In this document: positions 32,161 to 41,154 of the stretch, piece by piece | Layout: each line of letters begins with the position of its first letter | How positions within the stretch are numbered: the first letter of the stretch is position 1 | Source of the DNA: Mycolicibacterium sphagni | Lineage (GTDB): Bacteria > Actinomycetota > Actinomycetes > Mycobacteriales > Mycobacteriaceae | Reading direction: 5' to 3' | Length of the DNA: 64,000 bases | Assembly (NCBI RefSeq): GCF_002250655.1 | Contig: NZ_NOZR01000017.1 | Span: 1 to 64,000, forward strand | The notes under the pieces: generated by a model | Told to the model about the DNA's origin: nothing | What the model saw: the letters and a program-made list of their open reading frames with translations, nothing else | Database searches by the model: none | Position numbers and translations under genes: made by a program

Positions 32161-34053
32161 ATGCCGTTCCACAATCCGTTCATCAAGAACGGCCTGATCA
32201 CCTTCCCCGAAGGCGCCAGCGTGGTCAAGCACGTGGAGCGCTGGGCCAAGGTGCGCGGTGACAAGATCGCCTACCGCTTCCTGGATTTCTCTGTCGAACG
32301 CGACGGCGTCGTACGGGAACTGACCTGGGCCGACTTCGGCGCCCGCAACCGCGCCGTCGCCGCCCGGCTTCAGCAGGTGACCCAGCCCGGCGACCGCGTC
32401 GCCATCCTGTGCCCGCAGAACCTCAACTATCTGGTTGCCTTCTTCGGCACCATGTACTCCGGCCGCGTCGCGGTCCCGCTGTTCGACCCGTCGGAGCCGG
32501 GCCACGTCGGCCGGTTGCACGCCGTGCTGGACGACTGCGGCGCGTCGGCGATCCTCACCACCACCGACTCCGCCGAGGGCGTGCGCAAGTTCTTCCGTAG
32601 CCGCCCGGCCAAGGAGCGCCCCCGCGTCATTGCCGTGGACGCGATCCCGGACGAGGTCGGCGCGACCTGGGAGCCTTTCAACTCGGTGGACGCGGACACC
32701 GTCGCCTACCTGCAGTACACCTCCGGCTCCACCCGGATCCCGAGCGGCGTGCAGATCACCCACCTGAACCTGGCCACCAACGTGGTGCAGGTGATCGAGG
32801 CGCTCGAGGGCGAGGAAGGCGACCGCGGTGTTTCCTGGTTGCCGTTCTTCCACGACATGGGCCTGGTCACCGCGCTGCTGCCGGCGATGATCGGCCACTA
32901 CTTCACCTTCATGACGCCTGCCGCGTTCGTGCGTCGGCCCGGCCGCTGGATCCGTGAGCTCGCCTACCGGGAGGGCGACACCGGAGGCACCATCTCGGTG
33001 GCCCCGAACTTCGCGTTCGACCACGCCGCGGCGCGGGGTCTGCCCAGGGACGACGAAGAGCCGCTGGATCTGTCCAACGTCAAGGCGATCCTCAACGGCA
33101 GCGAGCCGATCTCGGCCGCCACCGTGCAGCGGTTCAACGATGCCTTCCGCCCGTTCGGCTTTCAGCCCAAGGCCATCAAACCGTCCTACGGTCTGGCCGA
33201 GGCGACTCTGTTCGTGTCGACCACACCGGCGGCGGAAGAGCCGAAGATCGTCTCGGTCGACCGCGACGAACTGAACACCGGCCGCTTCGTGGTAGTGCCT
33301 GACGATTCGCCGAAGGCGGTGGCCCAGGCTTCGGCCGGCAAGGTCGGCGTCGCCGAATGGGCGGTGATCGTCGACAACGACACGGCCACCGAGCTGCCCG
33401 ACGGTCAGATCGGTGAGATCTGGATCAGCGGCCAGAACATGGGCACCGGCTACTGGAACAAGCCCGACGAGACCGTCGCGACTTTTCAAAACATCCTCAA
33501 GTCGCGGACCAGCCCCTCGCATGCGGAGGGGGCGACCGACGAGGCCACCTGGGTGCGCACCGGTGATCTCGGTGCCTTCCACGACGGCGAGCTCTACATC
33601 ACCGGCCGCGTCAAGGACCTGGTGATCATCGACGGCCGCAACCACTACCCACAGGACCTGGAGTACTCCGCGCAGGAGTCCACCAAGGCTGTGCGGACGG
33701 GTTTCGTCGCCGCGTTCTCGGTGCCGGCCAATCAGCTGCCGGACGAGGTGTTCGAGAACGCGCACGCCGGACTCAAGCGCGACGCCAACGACAGCTCCGA
33801 GCAGCTGGTCATCGTCGCCGAACGCGCAGCGGGTTCGCACAAGTTGGAGCTGGGGCCGATCTCCGATGACATTCGCGCGGCGATCGCAGTGCGCCACGGC
33901 GTGACGGTACGCGATGTGTTGCTGACTCCGGCCGGCGCGATCCCGCGTACCTCCAGCGGCAAGATCGGCCGGCGGGCCTGCCGTTCGGCCTATCTGGACG
34001 GCACCCTGCGCAGTGGGAAGGTGGCCAATGCCTTCCCTGACGAAACGGAATGA
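32161..34053 (+). CDS. fadD32: long-chain fatty-acyl-AMP ligase FadD32
   Basis: Activates the meromycolic acid as acyl-adenylate and loads it on the N-terminal ACP of Pks13 (cytosol). The 630-residue protein is an ANL-superfamily FAAL. The ATP-binding P-loop YTSGSTR is at residues 186-192, PSYGLAEATLF forms the adenylate pocket, and VRTGDLGAFHDGELYITGR precedes the hinge. The C-terminal subdomain ends in RTSSGKIGRR with the conserved Lys. ATG at 32161 has a strong AGGAG site. The 252-base upstream region carries the operon promoter; no specific operator was recognised there. Confidence 0.97.
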   Translation: MPFHNPFIKNGLITFPEGASVVKHVERWAKVRGDKIAYRFLDFSVERDGVVRELTWADFGARNRAVAARLQQVTQPGDRVAILCPQNLNYLVAFFGTMYSGRVAVPLFDPSEPGHVGRLHAVLDDCGASAILTTTDSAEGVRKFFRSRPAKERPRVIAVDAIPDEVGATWEPFNSVDADTVAYLQYTSGSTRIPSGVQITHLNLATNVVQVIEALEGEEGDRGVSWLPFFHDMGLVTALLPAMIGHYFTFMTPAAFVRRPGRWIRELAYREGDTGGTISVAPNFAFDHAAARGLPRDDEEPLDLSNVKAILNGSEPISAATVQRFNDAFRPFGFQPKAIKPSYGLAEATLFVSTTPAAEEPKIVSVDRDELNTGRFVVVPDDSPKAVAQASAGKVGVAEWAVIVDNDTATELPDGQIGEIWISGQNMGTGYWNKPDETVATFQNILKSRTSPSHAEGATDEATWVRTGDLGAFHDGELYITGRVKDLVIIDGRNHYPQDLEYSAQESTKAVRTGFVAAFSVPANQLPDEVFENAHAGLKRDANDSSEQLVIVAERAAGSHKLELGPISDDIRAAIAVRHGVTVRDVLLTPAGAIPRTSSGKIGRRACRSAYLDGTLRSGKVANAFPDETE

Positions 34054-34115
34054 CCACCAAAGGAAGTTCTCGATCGATGAAGGGGTGGCAGCCCCTTCGC
34101 ACGAGGTGAGGCCTC

Positions 34116-37100
34116 ATGTCTGAATCACAATCGCCCGAAACACCTGATACTCCTGGCCCATCGGAGGCGCTAAGTCCGGCCCGCACCGACATGACGGTGC
34201 AGGAGATGCGCGAATGGCTTCGCAACTGGGTGGCCAACTCGACCGGGCAGGCGCCCGACGCGATCGACGAGTCCACCCCGATGGTCGAGCTTGGCTTGTC
34301 CTCCCGAGACGCGGTCGCGATGGCCAGCGATATCGAGGACCTCACCGGTGTCACGCTGACCGCCACGGTGGCCTTCCGCCACCCCACCATCGAGGCGCTG
34401 GCCACCGTGATCGTCGAGGGCGAGCCGGAGGTGGAATTCGACGGCGACAGCGAAGACTGGTCGCGCGCAGCCGATGTCGAGGACATCGCGATCGTCGGTG
34501 TGGCCACCCGGTTCCCGGGTGACTTGAACACCCCTGACGAGATGTGGGCGGCGCTGCTCGAGGGCCGCGATTCGATCACCGATCTACCCGAAGGTCGCTG
34601 GGAGGAATTCCTCGCCGAACCGCGCATCGCCGAGCGGGTGGCCAAGGCCGCGACCCGTGGCGGATACCTAACTGACATCAAGGGTTTCGACGCCGAGTTC
34701 TTCGCGCTGTCGAAGATGGAAGCCGACAACATGGATCCCCAGCAGCGGATGGCGCTGGAGCTCACCTGGGAGGCGCTGGAAAACGCCCGCATCCCGGCCT
34801 CCAGCCTGCGCGGCCGGGATGTCGCCGTGTACATCGGCTCGACGAACAACGACTACCAGTTCCTGGCGGTGGCCGACCCGACGACCGCGCATCCCTACGC
34901 GATCACCGGTACCACGAGCTCGATCATCCCCAACCGGGTGTCCTACTTCTACGACTTCCGCGGCCCGTCGGTGTCCGTCGACACCGCCTGCTCGAGCTCG
35001 CTGGTCGCCGCACACCAGGGTGTTCAGGCGCTGCGCTCCGGGCAGGCCGACGTGGCGATCGTCGGCGGCGTCAACGCGATGATCACACCGCTGGTGACGA
35101 TCGGTTTCGACGAGGTCGGTGGTGTGCTCGCACCGGACGGCCGGATCAAGTCGTTTTCGGCTGACGCCAACGGATATTCGCGTTCCGAGGGTGGCGGCAT
35201 GCTGGTGCTCAAGCGGGTGTCCGACGCTCGCCGCGACGGCGACGAGATCCTGGCCATCATCGCCGGCAGCGCCATCAACCACGACGGCCGCTCGAACGGC
35301 ATGCTCGCGCCGAACCCCGACGCGCAGGCAGACGTGCTGCGTAAGGCTTACAAGAATGCCGGAATCAATCCGCGCAGTGTCGATTACATCGAGGCGCATG
35401 GCACCGGCACCATCCTCGGCGACCCGATCGAAGCGGACGCGCTGGGCCGGGTGATCGGCCGGGGCCGTCCCGCGGATCAGCCGGCACTGCTGGGCGCGGT
35501 GAAATCCAATGTGGGACATTTGGAGTCGGCTGCCGGAGCAGCGAGCCTTGCCAAGGTCGCTCTGTCACTGAGCCGCGACAAGGTTCCGCCGTCGATCAAC
35601 TATGCAGGGCCCAACCCCTACATCGACTTCGAAGGCATCCGGCTGCGGGTGGCCGATAAGGTCACCGACTGGCCGCGTTACAGCGGGCATGCGATCGCGG
35701 GGGTGTCCGGTTTCGGCTTTGGTGGCGCCAACGCGCACTTGGTGCTGCGCGAGGTACTGCCCTCGGATTTGGTTGAGCCGCAACAGGAATCTGACTTGGT
35801 CGACCGCGGCGCGAAGGCCGCTGACGCCGACGCCGTGTATGTGGGCGGGGTCCGGATGGACGAGTACGGCGAGTTCATCGACGATGACGAAGCCGCCGCC
35901 GACGAGTACGCGGCGGCCGACGCATACGCCGAGGACGCCGAGCCAGAACTGCCCGGGCTGACTGACGAGGCGTTGGAACTCATCGCGGCTGCGCGAGCTG
36001 AGTGGGAGTCCTCTGAGCAGCCCGTTCCCGTTGTTCCGCTTGCTGTTTCGGGGTTCCTGACCTCACGCAAGCGTGCGACCGCCGCCGAGCTGGCGGACTG
36101 GGTCGACAGCCCCGAGGGTCGGGCGACGTCGCTGGAGGCCATCGGCCGCTCCCTGTCGCGGCGTAACCACGGCCGCTCGCGGGCGATCGTGATGGCCCAC
36201 GACCACGACGAGGCCGTCAAGGGCCTACGCGCGATCGCCGACGGCAAGCAGAGTCCGCTGGTGTACAGCGCCGACGGGCCGGTTACCAACGGGCCCGTCT
36301 GGGTGCTCGCCGGGTTCGGTGCGCAGCATCGCAAGATGGGTAAGAGCCTGTATCTGCGCGACGCGGTGTTCGCCGAGTGGATCAACAAGGTCGACTCATA
36401 CATCCAAGACGAACGCGGCTACTCGGTCGTCGAGCTGATCCTCGACGATGCGATCGACTACACGAACGAAACCTGCGAATACCCGATCGAAGTGGTCCAG
36501 ACGGTGATTTTCGCCCTCCAGATCGCGCTCGGCGAATTGCTCAAGCACCATGGCGCGAAACCCGCTGCGGTGGTGGGCCAGTCGCTCGGTGAGGCGGCCG
36601 CCGCCTACTTCGCCGGTGGTCTGTCACTGGCTGACGCGACCCGCGCGATCTGCGCCCGCGCGCACCTCATGGGTGAGGGCGAGGCGATGCTGTTCGGTGA
36701 GTACATCCGGCTGATGGCGCTGGTGGAGTACTCGGCCGAAGAGATCAAGACCGTGTTCTCCGATTTCCCCGGCTTGGAAGTGTGCGTCTACGCCGCCCCG
36801 ACCCAGACCGTCATCGGTGGCCCGCCGGAGCAGGTCGACGCGATCATCGCCCGCGCCGAGTCCGAGGGCAAGTTCGCCCGAAAGCTGCAGACCAAGGGCG
36901 CCAGCCACACCCAGCAGATGGACCCGCTGTTGGGGGAGCTGGCCGCCGAGCTGCAGGGTATCGAGGCGCACCCGCTGCACACCGGCTACTTCTCGACGGT
37001 GCACGAGGGCAGCTACATCCGCCCCGGTGGCGAGCCGATCCACGACGTCGACTACTGGAAGAAGGGGCTGCGCCACAGCGTCTACTTCACCCACGGCATC

Positions 37101-39521
37101 CGCAACGCCGTCGAGAGCGGCCACACCACGTTCCTGGAGCTGGCGCCGAACCCGGTGGCACTCATGCAAGTTGGCCTGACCACGGCCTCAGCCGGGCTAC
37201 ACGACGGACAGCTGATCGCCACCCTGGCCCGCAAGCAGGACGAAGTCGAGTCGATGGTGGCCACCATGGCTCAGCTCTACGTCTACGGCCACGACCTGGA
37301 TCTGCGGACTCTCTTCCAGCGGGGTGAATACGCCCACATCCCGCCGACGCGCTTCAAGCGCAAGCCGCACTGGCTGGACGCGCAGTTCACCGGTGACAGC
37401 TCGGTGATGATGCCGGGCAACCATGTCGCCACTCCTGATGGCCGCCACGTCTGGGAGTACTCGCCCAAGGGTCAGACCGACCTGGCCGCGCTGGTGAAAG
37501 CTGCTGCGGTGCAGGTGCTTCCGGATGCGGCGCTGACCGCATCCGAACAGCGCGCAGTGGCCGGCGACGGCGCCCGGCTGGTGACGACGCTGACCCGGCA
37601 TCCCGGCGGCGCCTCGGTGCAGGTGCACGCCCGGATGGATAACGGGGCCGAGCCTTCCTTCACTCTCGTCTACGACGCCGTCGTCACCCGCGGCGGCGCC
37701 GTATCAGCGCTGCCTGCCGCCGTGGCCACCGGTGTCGCGGTCACCGCTCCCGCGGTCGAAGCCCCCGCCGATGAGCCTGATGATGCGGAAATCTTGCAGG
37801 ACAACCTGACTGCGGGCGCTGGCCTGGCTGCCGGGTTCGCCAAGTGGTCGCCCGATTCCGCGGAGACCGTTCACGATCGGCTCGCCGCGATCGTCGGCGG
37901 GGCGATGGGTTACGAGCCCGAGGACCTTCCGTGGGAGGTGCCGCTGATCGAGCTTGGCCTGGATTCGCTGATGGCGGTGCGCATCAAGAACCGCGTCGAG
38001 TACGACTTCGACCTGCCGCCGATCCAGCTGACCGCAGTGCGGGACGCCAACCTGTTTGCTGTCGAAAAGCTCATCGAGTACGCGATCGAGCATCGTGACG
38101 AGGTCGGCGAGCTGCACGATCATCAGCAGAGTCAGTCCGCTGAGCAGAACGCGGCGGAGATGAACGCCCTGCTGACTGCCAGCAAGACGGCGATTGCCGA
38201 TGCCGCTGAAGCACCTGCCGCGGCACAGCCGGCGGCACCGGTCGAGGAGAAGCTCGAAATCCCGCCGCCGCCAGCCGATCCGTCCGGGCCGGGGTCCGGG
38301 GCGAGCGAAGCGACGGGAGAGGTGAAGGCGAGCGAAGCGACGGGAGAGGTGAAGGCGACGGCTGCCGCCGCGGCGGTCAAGGTGCTGACCCAGCAGGCCG
38401 TCACCGAGGCGCTCGGCGCTGACGTGCCGCCGCGTGACGCCGCCGAACGCGTGACGTTCGCGACGTGGGCGATCGTCACGGGTAAATCGCCGGGCGGCAT
38501 CTTCAACGAGCTGCCCGCACTCGACGACGCGGTCGCGACGAAGATGTCCGTGCGGCTCTCCGAGCGCGCCGAGGGTGTCATCAGTGTCGAGGAAGTGAAG
38601 TCCGCCAAGACCATCGAGGAACTGGCCACCACGGTCCGCAATCAGCTCGAGGACGGTGTGGTCGACGGGTTCGTGCGAATCTTGCGCGCGCCGCAAGAGG
38701 GCAGCACGAAAACCCCGGTGTTCGTGTTCCATCCGGCCGGCGGGTCGACGGTGGTCTACGAACCGCTGATGAAGCGCCTGCCCGCGGACACCCCGATCTA
38801 CGGCCTGGAGCGGGTCGAAGGCTCGATCGAGGAACGCGCCGCCGAGTACGTGCCGAAGCTGATGGAGATCCATGGCACTGGCCCCTATATCCTCACCGGC
38901 TGGTCGCTGGGCGGGGCACTGGCCTACGCCTGCGCGGTCGGGCTCAAGCGCAACGGATGTGACGTCCGCTTCGTCGGGCTGATCGACACCGTGCGTGCCG
39001 GCGAAGAGGTCCCGCAGACCAAAGAGGAAATTCGCGCCCGCTGGGACAGGTACGCGTTGTTCGCCTCGCGCACCTTCAATGTGGAGATCCCCGAGATCCC
39101 TTACGAGCAACTCGAACAACTCGACGACGACGGTCAGGTCAGGTTCGTGCTGGACGCCGTTAAGGACAGCGGAGTCGACATCCCCGGCGGGATCATCGAG
39201 CACCAGCGGACGTCCTACCTGGACAACCGAGCCCTGGACACCGCGCACATCGAGCCCTACGACGGGCACGTCACGCTGTACATGGCCGACCGCTACCACG
39301 ATGACGCGATCATGTTCGAACCGCGCTACGCCGTCCGCAAGCCCGACGGCGGGTGGGGTGAGTTCGTCGCCGACCTCGAGGTCGTGCCCATCGGGGGCGA
39401 GCACATTCAGGCGATCGACGAGCCGTACATTGCCAAGGTAGGCGCCCACATGAGCGAGGCGATCAGCCGGATCCAGAGCGAAGCGATCAGCAAGACAGCC
39501 GAGGAGAAGCAAGACAAGTGA
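34116..39521 (+). CDS. pks13: polyketide synthase Pks13 (mycolate condensase)
   Basis: Carries out the Claisen-type condensation of a meromycoloyl chain with a carboxylated C24-C26 acyl chain to give alpha-alkyl beta-ketoacids. The 1801-residue protein shows ACP1 (phosphopantetheine Ser63 in LGLSSRD), ketosynthase (Cys292 in DTACSSS), acyltransferase (Ser823 in GQSLGEAA), ACP2 (Ser1284 in GLDSLM) and thioesterase (Ser1597 in GWSLGGALAY), in the canonical order. The AT-ACP2 linker and the ACP2-TE linker are Ala/Glu-rich. The latter contains a perfect in-frame 27-base duplication. No reductase domain, as expected. It ends overlapping accD4 (GTGA). Confidence 0.98.
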   Translation: MSESQSPETPDTPGPSEALSPARTDMTVQEMREWLRNWVANSTGQAPDAIDESTPMVELGLSSRDAVAMASDIEDLTGVTLTATVAFRHPTIEALATVIVEGEPEVEFDGDSEDWSRAADVEDIAIVGVATRFPGDLNTPDEMWAALLEGRDSITDLPEGRWEEFLAEPRIAERVAKAATRGGYLTDIKGFDAEFFALSKMEADNMDPQQRMALELTWEALENARIPASSLRGRDVAVYIGSTNNDYQFLAVADPTTAHPYAITGTTSSIIPNRVSYFYDFRGPSVSVDTACSSSLVAAHQGVQALRSGQADVAIVGGVNAMITPLVTIGFDEVGGVLAPDGRIKSFSADANGYSRSEGGGMLVLKRVSDARRDGDEILAIIAGSAINHDGRSNGMLAPNPDAQADVLRKAYKNAGINPRSVDYIEAHGTGTILGDPIEADALGRVIGRGRPADQPALLGAVKSNVGHLESAAGAASLAKVALSLSRDKVPPSINYAGPNPYIDFEGIRLRVADKVTDWPRYSGHAIAGVSGFGFGGANAHLVLREVLPSDLVEPQQESDLVDRGAKAADADAVYVGGVRMDEYGEFIDDDEAAADEYAAADAYAEDAEPELPGLTDEALELIAAARAEWESSEQPVPVVPLAVSGFLTSRKRATAAELADWVDSPEGRATSLEAIGRSLSRRNHGRSRAIVMAHDHDEAVKGLRAIADGKQSPLVYSADGPVTNGPVWVLAGFGAQHRKMGKSLYLRDAVFAEWINKVDSYIQDERGYSVVELILDDAIDYTNETCEYPIEVVQTVIFALQIALGELLKHHGAKPAAVVGQSLGEAAAAYFAGGLSLADATRAICARAHLMGEGEAMLFGEYIRLMALVEYSAEEIKTVFSDFPGLEVCVYAAPTQTVIGGPPEQVDAIIARAESEGKFARKLQTKGASHTQQMDPLLGELAAELQGIEAHPLHTGYFSTVHEGSYIRPGGEPIHDVDYWKKGLRHSVYFTHGIRNAVESGHTTFLELAPNPVALMQVGLTTASAGLHDGQLIATLARKQDEVESMVATMAQLYVYGHDLDLRTLFQRGEYAHIPPTRFKRKPHWLDAQFTGDSSVMMPGNHVATPDGRHVWEYSPKGQTDLAALVKAAAVQVLPDAALTASEQRAVAGDGARLVTTLTRHPGGASVQVHARMDNGAEPSFTLVYDAVVTRGGAVSALPAAVATGVAVTAPAVEAPADEPDDAEILQDNLTAGAGLAAGFAKWSPDSAETVHDRLAAIVGGAMGYEPEDLPWEVPLIELGLDSLMAVRIKNRVEYDFDLPPIQLTAVRDANLFAVEKLIEYAIEHRDEVGELHDHQQSQSAEQNAAEMNALLTASKTAIADAAEAPAAAQPAAPVEEKLEIPPPPADPSGPGSGASEATGEVKASEATGEVKATAAAAAVKVLTQQAVTEALGADVPPRDAAERVTFATWAIVTGKSPGGIFNELPALDDAVATKMSVRLSERAEGVISVEEVKSAKTIEELATTVRNQLEDGVVDGFVRILRAPQEGSTKTPVFVFHPAGGSTVVYEPLMKRLPADTPIYGLERVEGSIEERAAEYVPKLMEIHGTGPYILTGWSLGGALAYACAVGLKRNGCDVRFVGLIDTVRAGEEVPQTKEEIRARWDRYALFASRTFNVEIPEIPYEQLEQLDDDGQVRFVLDAVKDSGVDIPGGIIEHQRTSYLDNRALDTAHIEPYDGHVTLYMADRYHDDAIMFEPRYAVRKPDGGWGEFVADLEVVPIGGEHIQAIDEPYIAKVGAHMSEAISRIQSEAISKTAEEKQDK
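38301..38354 (+). repeat. perfect 27-bp tandem duplication inside pks13
   Basis: Two identical consecutive 27-base units (38301-38327 and 38328-38354) encode ASEATGEVK twice, residues 1396-1413, in the linker between ACP2 and the thioesterase. The reading frame is kept. The unit is purine-rich (contains GCGAGCGAAGCGACGGGAG), unlike flanking codons. Confidence 0.95.
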
Positions 39522-41092
39522 CCACTGAGAGCGCTCCCACCCACCACCCGGTCACAACTGCCGAGAAGCTGGCCGAACTCCGCGAAAAGCTCGAGCTGGC
39601 CAAGGAACCGGGTGGCGAGGCGGTCGCCGCCAAGCGCGATAAACGCGGAATCCCCAGTCCGCGGGCCAGAATTCACGCGCTGCTGGATCCGGGCAGCTTC
39701 CTGGAGATCGGCGCACTGGCCCGCACGCCGGGCGACCCGAACGCATTGTTCGGCGATGGTGTGGTCACCGGGCACGGCACCATCAACGGCCGTCCGGTCG
39801 GGGTGTTCAGCCATGACTACACCGTCTTCGGCGGCTCCGTGGGAGAGATGTTCGGCCGCAAGGTTTCCCGGCTGATGGAGTGGGTGGCCAGGGTCGGCTG
39901 CCCGATCATCGGCATCAACGACTCGGGCGGCGCGCGCATTCAGGACCTGGCCACATCGCTGGCCTGGTATGCCGAGCTGGGTCGCCGGCACGAGCTGCTG
40001 AGCGGCTTGGTGCCGCAGATCTCGATCATCCTGGGCAAGTGCGCGGGTGGTGCGGTGTACTCACCCATCCAGACCGACCTCATCGTCGCCGTGCGCGACC
40101 AGGGCTACATGTTCGTCACCGGCCCCGACGTCATCAAGGACGTCACGGGTGAGGAAGTGACCCTCGATGAGCTCGGCGGCGCAGACGCGCAAGCCAAGTA
40201 CGGCAACATCCACCAGGTCGTCAACACCGAGAAGGACGCGTTCCAGTACGTCCGGGACTACTTGGAGTTCCTGCCCGCCAACACCTTTGACGATGCGCCG
40301 GTGATCAACCCGGGCCTGGAACCCGAGATCACCCCGCACGACCTGGAACTCGACAGCCTCATTCCCGACGCCGACAACGTCGCCTACGACATGCACGAGA
40401 TCCTGCTGCGGATCTTCGACGACGGAGATTTCCTCGAGGTCGCCGCACAGGCCGGCCAGGCCATCATCACCGGGTACGCCCGTGTCGACGGCCGTCCGGT
40501 CGGGGTGATCGCCAACCAGCCGATGCACATGTCGGGCGCCATCGACAACGAAGCCTCCGACAAGGCCGCACGGTTCGTGCGGTTCTGCGACTCGTTCAAC
40601 GTGCCGCTGGTCTTCGTCGTCGACACCCCCGGCTTCCTGCCTGGCGTCGAGCAGGAGAAGAACGGCATCATCAAGCGCGGCGGCCGGTTCCTCTACGCCG
40701 TCGTCGAGGCCGACGTGCCGAAGGTGACCATCACCATCCGCAAGTCCTACGGCGGCGCGTACGCGGTGATGGGCTCCAGGCAGCTGACGGCCGACTTCAA
40801 CTTCCTGTGGCCGACGGCCCGGATCGCGGTCATCGGTGCCGAGGGTGCCGCGCAGCTGATCGTGAAGCGGTTCCCTGACCCGAAGGCGCCGGAGGTCCAG
40901 GAGATCCGGCGGCAGTTCATCGAGGGCTACAACCGCGATATGGCCACCCCCTACGTGGCGGCCGAGCGCGGCTACGTCGACGCGGTCATCGAGCCGCACC
41001 AGACCCGGCTGCAACTGCGCAGCGCGATGCGGATCCTGCGGGACAAGCAGATCCTCCGTGTCCAGCGGAAACACGGCCTGATCCCGATCTAA
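39518..41092 (+). CDS. accD4: propionyl/long-chain acyl-CoA carboxylase carboxyltransferase subunit AccD4
   Basis: The carboxyltransferase subunit that, with AccA3, AccD5 and AccE, carboxylates the C24-C26 acyl-CoA used by Pks13. The 524-residue protein has the two crotonase-fold carboxyltransferase halves: an N-domain with DSGGARIQ and KCAGGAVYSP oxyanion segments (around 150-185), and a C-domain with VDTPGFLPGVEQE and SYGGAYAVMGS (around 365-425). GTG at 39518 overlaps the pks13 stop. It closes the fadD32-pks13-accD4 operon, an arrangement conserved in mycolate-producing bacteria. Confidence 0.97.
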   Translation: MTTESAPTHHPVTTAEKLAELREKLELAKEPGGEAVAAKRDKRGIPSPRARIHALLDPGSFLEIGALARTPGDPNALFGDGVVTGHGTINGRPVGVFSHDYTVFGGSVGEMFGRKVSRLMEWVARVGCPIIGINDSGGARIQDLATSLAWYAELGRRHELLSGLVPQISIILGKCAGGAVYSPIQTDLIVAVRDQGYMFVTGPDVIKDVTGEEVTLDELGGADAQAKYGNIHQVVNTEKDAFQYVRDYLEFLPANTFDDAPVINPGLEPEITPHDLELDSLIPDADNVAYDMHEILLRIFDDGDFLEVAAQAGQAIITGYARVDGRPVGVIANQPMHMSGAIDNEASDKAARFVRFCDSFNVPLVFVVDTPGFLPGVEQEKNGIIKRGGRFLYAVVEADVPKVTITIRKSYGGAYAVMGSRQLTADFNFLWPTARIAVIGAEGAAQLIVKRFPDPKAPEVQEIRRQFIEGYNRDMATPYVAAERGYVDAVIEPHQTRLQLRSAMRILRDKQILRVQRKHGLIPI

Positions 41093-41154
41093 CGGGGTTA
41101 TCCCCAGGAGTTACTCACACCTGTGTAATTCACCGTGGGCCCCGATCCCGCCGT

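Noticed and set aside
33505..33535. CCCCTC/GAGGGG hairpin within fadD32, suspected as an inserted element
   Set aside because: It encodes the PSHAEGA segment, which I recall as also present in M. tuberculosis FadD32, so it is ordinary coding sequence.
32026..33897. 623-codon minus-strand frame opposite fadD32
   Set aside because: Antisense shadow of a GC-rich gene; composition is His/Arg/Gly-rich without domains.
37704..39512. 602-codon minus-strand frame opposite the end of pks13
   Set aside because: Shadow of pks13; includes only reverse-frame low-complexity Arg/Asp-rich sequence.
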